DNA of 64,000 nucleotides from Cliona cf. orientalis (taxonomy: Eukaryota; Porifera; Demospongiae; Clionaida; Clionaidae), in assembly GCA_963930775.1 (NCBI GenBank), contig OZ005700.1, forward strand, positions 2,435,476 to 2,499,475, read 5' to 3'. Below, piece after piece: positions 55,511-64,000 of this stretch. The position numbers and the translations under genes are program-made. Below the pieces are notes generated by a model. It did not search any database and had not been told where the DNA came from. It saw nothing but the letters and a program-made list of their open reading frames with translations. Position 1 is the stretch's first letter. Each line of letters opens with the position of its first letter.

Positions 55511-56477
55511 AATTAATAAGCAGAACAATGAACAGTTGATTAGTGATGGGGGAAATGTGTACGTATGTAGAGGGGGGGGCACATCTCGTGAAGCGAATGG
55601 AGTAACGGAATCTTTGTTTGCATAATCATTGTTTGTGATGACAAACAACATGTTCTGTGGTCGTGGTAACGTCAACAGTGTAGCAACCTGTGTAAGCACA
55701 TTGTGCACACACGGCAGGAATTGAAAAACAGCAAAGGGGGCTGTAGATTGTATGGGGATCTTACTGCTTAATGAAAGATGACAATGATTGTGGAGAATTT
55801 TAAGGGACTATAAATCTAGGATAGCTTGAGGAGTGTGAGGAAGGGGCTATACTTAGTGGAAGGGTTAGTCTGGCCAGCTCAGCTAGACCCTTGTCCCCTT
55901 TCCAGATCATTACATGTAGTTTGAATTTTATAATGAGTGGACAATAGCTGGCCAGACTAGGAAAAGGGTGTAGGTATCAATTGGTCGATGATGGCTGGCA
56001 CTCTAGTTTTAACCCAGGCTTTTAGGGAGGAGGGTTATATAATTATAGTGGGTAGGTGATAGAGGAGTAACAAGGGACGGGGTATTGGGGGAAATCTTAT
56101 CTTAAAATAATGTGTGCAACCAAGTGGAAAGCACACTATTGATTTCATCACAATAGTATTTTAATATTGGCTATGGAAGATGAATAAGGTCATAGATAAT
56201 CAATGCAGAGAAGTTTGCCAATAAAATTAAAGTTGATATATACAGAGAAAATAGAAGACTATAATATTATGAGAATGCTATTACAATAATAATATGAATA
56301 TGCCACTAAAATTGAAAATCATTCACTAAACTTCAGCAGATATTACGTAGCAGGTCTCTGCTATAATACGGTATAGACAATACACACCACGCATGAACAT
56401 ATATATAATATATACACACACACCCCTAAATGTACAAGACGTACAAAAAAATCATTTCAGCTTTTATTTCACATCAA
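55511..56477. other. Convergent intergenic region between RPL7 and ABHD10
   Basis: 967 bp with no gene seen. AGTCTGGCCAGCT at 55867-55879 is inverted at 55946-55958. The right half is AT-rich and probably holds the ABHD10 3' UTR. Confidence 0.6.
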
Positions 56478-57987
56478 TCAGTCGTCATCATCCAACTCTG
56501 ACGAAGAGTCCGCTCTACTCGCTTCATTCTTCTGAGGGTCGATGATCTTTAGCACGACATCCTCAATGAGCTTGAGGTCCTGGGGTCTGGACAGTCGATG
56601 GTCACCATCCTCTACCGTCTCCAGGGATACGGGACACTGTAACCTGTGTACATGTGTGTGCGTGCATGACATTGTGTGAGTGTGTGTGTGCATACCCTCT
56701 TTAATCTATGGTCTGTACGAGACAGAGAGAGCGAGAGAGAGAGAGACTTTGTTAGAGCATGAGAGCAAGTCACTTGCAGTAAGTGGTACATTAGCCTCGT
56801 ACCCAGGCTCTAGGGGGAGGGGAAAGGAGAGCCTGGTATCAGTTGCATGCGCATGCGCTTAATTTCCCCAGATTCTGGGGAAAATCGGATATTTTCCGTA
56901 TACTATCCGTGTACTTGACCTTTAACCCAGGCAAGGGTTCAGCAGAACTACGAGAAGGACCTAACAACGAAGGTATTTCAGGCAACGAGTGGGCTGTGTT
57001 TGTGCTACAATGGCTTACTGAGCGTTCTTGGCCTCATTCGATGTTTTTCATTGCTCGAAGGAGTAGGAGGTAAGCATTGATCTTGATAGACAGATGCCCA
57101 ATGAGGCTTGCTTGAATTCGTAAAACTACTCTGGACAACGCCATTGAATAAAATAGCTTCGCTGTCGAGATACAGCGCTCTTCAATTGTTGATTACGTAA
57201 CTTTTGTTTTAGTCACGTGGCTTTAATTAAGCGCATGCGCACGCAACTGATACCAGGCTCTCCTTTTCCCTCCCCCTAGAGCCTGGGTACAAGGCTAGTG
57301 GTACATAGTTAGACTGGAATCTCTGGGATCACGTGTAGATTTGTAGGTAAAGATTGTTTACTCCACCCCCACCCCCCTACGTGACAAGAGTTGTGACTAG
57401 AGGCTAGGGATGACCTTATTTCTAGATTCACTGGCAGTACTTGATACCAGGTCTATACACCACGCAGCTCATAAGCTTAGCACAAATATCTTAAAAATTT
57501 ACTACGTATACATAACTAGCCCTCTAGAGTGAGGGGAAATTATAGGTAGTTTGTTTTAGTTTGATGTCCTATAGTTACTGCTGGCACATTTGCCGATGTG
57601 TTGAGAAAACCTCAGTGACAAGAGTATAACAAACTACAGGGAAATAGCAATGGCCATCTTAGGTCAACACATATGACAATATGCCAACTAACAACAGGTG
57701 GAAAGATAACTAGGACCACTCACAATGATGTACATTGTCCCTTTAAGTCATCAAAAGAACTCCTCATTTGACTCTCTCCGACTCTCTCTCCCACTCCCCC
57801 TCTGTCTCCCTCTCTCTCTCTCTTTCTCCCACTCTCTCCTCATCTTTCTCCCTTTTTCCCTTTCAAACACGCATACCTGTGCATTATTTGGAGTGAGGTG
57901 TTGATCGGTACGACACTGTCATTTCCTCCATGGAATAGCCACGTGGGGACCTTGATGTACTCAATACCTGTTATGAAGTTCCATGCG

Positions 57988-58083
<96 letters not shown>

Positions 58084-59682
58084 AGAGAGAGAATCAAACC
58101 TAAAGGGAAAGCTCTAAAATGATAATGCAGACACAATAATAATAATTACTGATTCCTATAAGGATCCCCTGTTGAGCAACACACACCTATACGAATGCCA
58201 AGAGCAGCTACCATAATATGCTTTGTAGTGGCCTCCCCACAGACAACACACACAATTAATATCACAGAGTTCGAGTGAACCTATATGACGTGGATCCGAC
58301 ACATGTCTAGTGAGGGAGGGGATTCAATGACCAACACTGTCTACTCATTACTGGGCATGTCATCATTAGATATTACTTGGTATGTCAAGGTTAGTTTACA
58401 TGCATGGCAAGTTAGAGAAATGATCAGCTGCAACAAAAGTAATGTCAACTGTGTCCATGCAACCAGCACACGTGGGATTTTTCAATGGTATGCAGTGGGG
58501 AGGGAGGGGTTGGTTCCTTATTGGGGGAAACAAGGAATATCTGGTCCACCTCATCTGGTCAGAGGTACTTGTAGACAAAAAACTTCGTGGAATAAGAAAT
58601 TATGATGAGGGACTTGGTTTTAAAGTGGGCAATAAATCTGCAGTGATCTCTCAATCTGCACATACATGTACTTGATGTGTGTGTGTATGTAAGCACACAC
58701 GTACACACACATACAATAACAAGAAATTGTGGTTGTACAATGGGAGTTAGTTTTGAAATTGGGCAATCAATTCTTATGAGGCATCCTCTTCATCGGCACA
58801 CACTTGATAAGCACACACACACGCTCATGCACAGCTACACACGTAGATACACTCATTTCTGTCCACATACGCCAAAGCGTGGCCTGCTGCATGTCGATAC
58901 GTGACATTAAAATTTCAACATGTACATATACACAACATCATGTATCCTAATCCTACTCGACGAGAGATCAACAGATTCACTGCTATCACTGTTCTCATAT
59001 ACATGTAGTATACACACACACACACACACACACACACGGTCTAACCTGGCATGTCCAATATGCTATACTTGTCTCCGTCCTGAATCAACTGGAGCGTCAG
59101 GTCGTACGGCTGGTCGCTGTAGGGTGACGGTAGCTTGTACATCCCGCTCTTCTTCACCTGCTGCTGTTCCTCCTTGCTCAGACCCGACCACAACTGGTGC
59201 GTGAAATCGGCCGCTGTCGATACACCAATCAGACCGCAGACGTTATCGGGGTTGCGCATGGTGTAGAGAAACATCAGCCAGCCACCAATGCTGGAGCCTA
59301 CTATGATCTGACGACCACTCGTCAACGACGTGAATATAGAGTCTAAGTCTTCCAGCCACATGGTGATGTTACAGTCACTGAAGTTCTCCGATGACTGTCC
59401 ATGGCCGGAGAGGTCAAAGCAGACAAAGGCGTGTCCCTTGCTCATGCAGAGGTTCTCCAGGGCACGAGCTTTCTGGCCGTTCATGGTGGACGAGAGGCCG
59501 TGTAGGTAGACGACTCCAGGCGAGGTGCCCTCCAGCCTCTTGTAGGCCAGCTTTCTCCCCGCAGAAGTCTCCAGGAACTGGACTGGAAGGCTGGAGCTGT
59601 TGACCACTGAGCTTCCTCCACCGTTTGCCTCAGCCATTGTCGCACGCACAGTCACTATGACCCGATCTTGCCTGATCTGCAC
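56478..59682 (-). CDS. ABHD10: ABHD10-type alpha/beta hydrolase (acyl-protein thioesterase/esterase)
   Basis: Three exons: 59046..59682, 57877..57967, 56478..56643; 297 residues (human 306). The nucleophile elbow is VGSSIGGW with Ser131; the acid is in HGGNDSVVP (exon 2) and the catalytic His in DGDHRLS (exon 3), so the full triad is present and spread over three exons. Matching family text includes KLAYKRLEGTSPGVVYLHG, FDLSGHGQSSEN and LIGVSTAADFTHQLW. Vertebrate ABHD10 is mitochondrial, removes S-acyl groups and hydrolyses acyl-glucuronides. The upstream start MQIRQDRVIVTVRAT adds a basic, acid-free leader suited to mitochondrial targeting; the internal ATG at 59637 is the alternative. The acidic tail SSSELDDDD is not typical. 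Introns carry GA repeats and a MITE. Confidence 0.92.
56792..57297. mobile_element. 506-bp MITE with 75-bp inverted arms
   Basis: In ABHD10 intron 2. The left arm begins TAGCCTCGTACCCAGGCTCT and the right arm ends with AGAGCCTGGGTACAAGGCTA; the arms pair over about 75 bp (56792-56865 and 57223-57297) and each includes GCGCATGCGC. The outer ends match the short TAGCCTCG hairpins, so this is a longer member with about 357 bp of unique interior and no coding frame of note. Confidence 0.85.
57995..58092. repeat. (GA)n microsatellite
   Basis: About 95 bp of GA with a few GGGA interruptions, just upstream (minus sense) of ABHD10 exon 2, forming its long polypyrimidine tract. Confidence 0.95.
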
Positions 59683-60032
59683 CCAACCTGCATAAGGTAT
59701 TAATTAACACTTGAGAAGAGCACAAGGTGATTCAAGCTATTGTATCAAAATTCTTGTTGCGCACACTGCAACGCAAAGCTACGATTTAATGACCGACTAA
59801 CCTAGAAATAGCTAGATTATTTAGTTAGGTTCGGAAGCTACCTACGTCAATACACGATCGATGTGCTGGAGCCTTGTAATTGTACTGAGAGGTGAGAACA
59901 CAACGGTATGGGGCGCTCACTTGACCACAACGATAATCTCCGCCCCAAGTGTCAGACTTCCATTCCGATTAACCCATTCCAGAACCGAAACGTAGCAGTT
60001 TTAATATCGGTGGGTGGGGCTGCTTAGAACAC
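59683..60032. promoter_or_regulatory. Divergent promoter region of ABHD10 and the beta-helix gene
   Basis: 350 bp between start codons. No TATA box or clear palindromic site was recognised; the layout alone implies two promoters. Confidence 0.45.
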
Positions 60033-63000
60033 ATGAAGATGGCTGCAGATTTCATCCCGCTACACGTATTACTACTGGTTGTAGCTGTCAGAATTTATTC
60101 CCTAGCCGAGAGACCTTCATGTAACAGCACTTTCACGAGCTTTCAAGATCTGCAAGCCGCCATAAACCAGACTGAGACCTCTCACGGAGCGGATTATGTC
60201 TTGTGTGTGAATTTGCAGCCTGGCAGTGTCGAGTATATAGGCTACTCCTCGACAGCATTTGACTCCGTCAGCCTCATAATCACAGGGTCTTCCCAAGGAG
60301 CAGGCAGTTACATCAGTTATGCAGCACCAGTGGTCAAATGCCGTGAACCAAAGGACTACAGTGTCAGTGGGGAGCTTTCCCTGAATGAGTATCCTCTGGT
60401 TGTCACCAACTCCAGCCTGGTAATCATTGAGGGTGTCCAGTTTGAGGATTGTATGAGACCACTGCAGTTCAATCAAATTCGAAGAGTTGAGCTTCGGCAG
60501 AGTATATTCAGGTAGATCTAATGAGGACTATATTAATGTGTTAATTATACTGTGATTAATTCATTTACTGCAGAAACTTTAACCCTGGTGGTGCGATAGA
60601 CATCTTCAAATGCCGCCAAATTGTTGTGAGCAATTGTATTTTCTCCAACAATACCAATTTGGGGATTGGGAATAGGTCTTACAGTGGGAATGCTGGTGGT
60701 ATGGCAATAGGGTATGATGAAAACAACGAGCCTGACTATCATCCAGATATTACAATCACTGACTCCATCATTGAATACAATCGAGCCGATGGTTCCTCCA
60801 ACTTCCAGAGGGAGGCCTCTCTCTTACTAAAACGACGTGTATTCAAGCAGCGTGGTGGTGGTATTGCTTTCTACTTTGGCACGAGAAGCAGCCGTGCCCG
60901 TATAGAAATACTTCGGAGCTCCTTCGTTGGAAATTTTGCGAGAAGTGCTGGTGGTGGACTGTACATCAATTTGCTGGGTGAAAACAGCAGCCACGTTATT
61001 AACATTCATGATTGTAATTTCACCTCCAACAGTGCCTTCATTGGCGCTGGAATGGTCACATTCTATAATCCAGTTATCAATAACTTCGTATCACCAACAG
61101 AAATACTGGCGCACACAGTTAGCATTGTTGACTGTACCTTCGCTAATAATGCTGGTCAGTATGGTGGTGCTGTGAGTAACATACAGCTTGGCTATTTGAA
61201 TACACTATATGTGAAAAATTGCACATTTGTGGAGAATAATGGCACTCTTGGAGCAGCACTTTACTTACAGTTTCTTTTCACTACCTTCAGCTTTGTGCCT
61301 GAACGAAAGATCATCGTTGAAGATTGGTACATTGCTATTAAATAATAATTATAGTAGTTAGAATTGTTATTATTTCTCTAGTATGTTTTGGGGTAACATA
61401 GCCAGAAATGGAGCATTATTTGCCACCAGAAATACAGTCAGAATCCTAGGTGACACTTTCTTCAGGGGGAACACTGGACCATCAATACAGGTACGTACTG
61501 TAATTTAAAACTGCATGACCTTAATTGTGATAATAAAATTAATAACATAATTATATTAGATTATTATCTGCCTGACCTTATAGGCATTGAGCAGTCTCAT
61601 CAGATTAGGTGGTCATGTGGTGTTTGAATGCAACAGGGATCATCTAAGTGGAAACTCTGGTGTTATCTACCTGTCTGCATTTGGCCAGATACTGCTTGAA
61701 GCATCTGTGGACATTTTGTTCAGAAACAACACTGGAAGGTATATTCCAATAATTATTGTATGTGTACTATTGGGTATAAGGGTCACTTACATAACATTAG
61801 ACTAAATGAGCAACATCTCCATTTCCACCTAACTATTCTCTGATATAAAAACTTTCTTGTATAGGGAAGGAGCTTCCATTGTTGTAGTTGGACAGTCGCT
61901 ATCAGCTGATCTTGCAGAGCAGCTGTATAATCCTCAGTGTTTTCTACAATATGTAATCCCAACAGCTCCACCACCAACTTGGAAGGTATCGATCTAGGTC
62001 AATCTGATGCAGTCACTAGACTTATGAATGCTGTTTCAGGTCAATCTCAGTTTTGAGGATAACCAAGCTATTGTAGGCCCAGTGGTTTACATGTCCGGTG
62101 TTAGTGCATGCATATGGAATAGTACCAGCAGTCCTTTCTTCAGCTACAACCTTCAAGATATTCACAAAGTGTGGCGCTTTATGAACATGGGCAATAATTT
62201 TATTCTACGAGGTGCTGTTGGCATCAATGAACCAGACTACTATATTCAAACAACTGTTCAGTACCTCGTAGTCTCATCACAGGACAACAGTATTGTACGT
62301 AAGATATTTGTGTTTGACACACGCTGCAGTCAGATTTCTGGCTAAATTGCTAAAATGGTTACTATGTGTGTTGAGGGATAAATTTTGAGGGGTCAGTTAA
62401 TCATCACACTGTAGCTAGTACTTTAGTGATCATCAATACCATACTTCACCTCTTAATTAGTGGTGGGTGCCCAGAGTATTTTTGTGTTTGCACGTTACCT
62501 ATGAGTCTCTCAAAAGTGCATAATCATGGCAGTATCTATTGTCCTCAGTTTGGATCCCCAGGAGAATCAATTGCTGTTGAAATTGATGCCTTGGATGAAT
62601 TGATGCATAATACATCAGCCTTCTTACAAGTGGAGGTAGAATAACCATGCAGTTCTGTGTAGTATGAATCAAAGCTAATAATTATTATTACTACAGACTG
62701 CAGATTCATCAGTGACTTTTGTCCCAAGTGTTGTTCAAACAGTTGCTGGAGTTGGAGAAGTTGATTTTATGTACCTCAGTGACAATACCAACGGGAACAC
62801 TACTGTCCAAATTATACCCTCTTTCACAGCTTCTGATGTGGTAGCTAATTATGACTTTTAATTATGATGCATCACACACGGTGTGTACACATGCTGTATT
62901 CTGCTACATAATATTTTTACAGGAGTCTCTTGACTCTGATGCTACTCTAACTCTGGTGCATGAACCTTGCCTACCTGGCTATTTTCGAATGAACAAGAGG

Positions 63001-64000
63001 TGCATATGCGAAGAGGATGATGTGATAGTACTGTGTGAGCCAGAAGATAAAGGACTACTTCTTGCTGTAAGTGATTATGGCATCAATAATATTATTATTT
63101 AGTGTTTGTTAATTATTAATTTTTGGATGCAGGATGGTTTATGGGGAAATTTCTCCACCCTGGATAGGAAGCTTGTGACTCACGTCTGTCCCCCAGGCTA
63201 CTGTGATTGTGAGCAAAGCTTTCAGAATGGAAGTGATGATGTTGGATGCCTTCTTGAGTACAGTGACCCATCTGCAATATGTGATAAAACAAGAACTGGT
63301 ATATAGCTGTAAATAAATTACATTCAGTGCTGCACGACAAACTTTAGGCTGGAATGAAACGTTGCTTTAGGTATGTTCTGTGGGAAGTGCAGTGAAGGCG
63401 GAGGAGTGGGACTGCTCACCAACCACTGCCGTTCATTCAGTGACAAACTGCCACAGTTTTGGATCTTTCTCATTTACTGTGAGCGACTGTAGTAACTTAT
63501 TTAGCTCCATTCTTGATGTATAGATTCATAATAATATTATTTTAGTGGTTGTACTGGTTCCTCTCCTTGTTGCTATTGTCAAGCTTGGTATTCACCTGCC
63601 GACTGTTTTACGAGGACTCATCTTCTATGTACAAATTTCACCTATTGCTGTTGAATTCCTCCCCCAAAGCTTCAAGTTAAAAACAGATCCTGTGAGTATC
63701 TAATTCATGTGTGATGCTAATTATCATGCTGTGCACAACTAAGCAGATGCTATTCATTGGAAGTGCATTTGGTCTCTACATACCATATGACTTCAGCTTT
63801 CACAAGGGAATGACCTCATTGGAGTCCCATGGACTGCGATACGTTGCCCCTCTGATCGCACTCATTGTAGTGCCATTTGCTGTCAGATTTAGGTAATCGG
63901 AATGCAGTACGTCATCGTATAAACACTATTAAATTTGCTGTCACATCTTTTTATAGGCACCCTCATTCCAAGTACTGGTATGGAGTGTGGACTGTTATCC
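60033..64000 (+). CDS. Large surface protein with parallel beta-helix ectodomain and multiple membrane segments (3' end missing)
   Basis: Fourteen exons in the window: 60033..60511, 60574..61326, 61382..61490, 61584..61738, 61865..61985, 62040..62294, 62549..62635, 62697..62840, 62923..63066, 63133..63298, 63371..63478, 63546..63691, 63747..63892, 63957..64000 (continues). All phases fit. A signal peptide (FIPLHVLLLVVAVRIYSLA) is followed by repeated beta-helix rungs such as VVSNCIFSNNT, IHDCNFTSNSAFIGAGM and IVDCTFANNAGQYGGAV with many N-glycosylation sites. A Cys-rich juxtamembrane part contains KTRTGMFCGKCSEGGGVGL. Then hydrophobic segments start (IYCELVV.. VVLVPLLVAIVKLGI; LRGLIFYVQISPIAVEFLP; YVAPLIALIVVPFAVRF). 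This beta-helix, CGxC, multi-TM layout is an expanded uncharacterised family in sponges and cnidarians. Role unknown; adhesion or receptor is a guess. Confidence 0.85.

Overview
The window looks like nuclear DNA of an early-branching animal, most probably a demosponge. It carries intron-rich orthologues of conserved metazoan genes (ROCK, RAB23, IFT52, MIB1, PEX13, TMEM30A, MRPS7, FBXO16, RPL7, ABHD10). It also carries lineage-type proteins: a Rho GTPase fused to a ROCO-like GTPase module and a death domain, and a large beta-helix/multi-membrane surface protein. Introns are short, almost all GT-AG, and full of hairpin MITEs and microsatellites. The species call is inference from gene content and compactness; no lineage-specific marker was searched. 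All gene models were spliced by eye and their exon phases checked to join in frame.

Layout, left to right: 5' end of a ROCK kinase gene (-), tRNA-Val(UAC) (+), RAB23 (-) / IFT52 (+), a type II membrane glycosyltransferase-like gene (-) / MIB1 (+), a cytochrome b5 domain gene (-) / a deoxynucleoside kinase (+), MFF-like (-) / Rho-ROCO-death protein (+), RAB20-like (+), PEX13 (-) with an intronless NEDD8-E2-like gene nested in its first intron (-), TMEM30A/CDC50 (+), MRPS7 (+), FBXO16 (-) / RPL7 (+), ABHD10 (-) / a beta-helix multi-TM gene running off the right edge (+).

The striking organisation is that slashes above mark head-to-head neighbours: seven pairs of start codons (adding PEX13/TMEM30A) lie about 115-365 bp apart, and most 3' ends converge within 250-360 bp. 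Several shared promoters hold recognisable sites: a perfect TRE-type Maf element, a perfect DR1 nuclear-receptor repeat, GCGCATGC (NRF-1-like) palindromes and CCAAT/GC boxes. RAB23 and IFT52, both tied to cilia and Hedgehog signalling in other animals, share one promoter region next to an X-box-like sequence.

Functionally the genes are mixed: signalling (ROCK, MIB1 for Notch ligand ubiquitylation, RAB GTPases), cilium (IFT52, RAB23), organelles (PEX13, MFF, MRPS7, ABHD10), membranes (CDC50), translation (RPL7, tRNA) and nucleotide salvage. The most unusual items are the Rho-ROCO-like-death fusion, a perfect 120-bp inverted repeat abutting a kinase exon, the ~400-bp inverted repeat in the glycosyltransferase intron, decayed ankyrin-exon copies in MIB1, and a stand-alone Ncb5or-type cytochrome b5 lacking the reductase.
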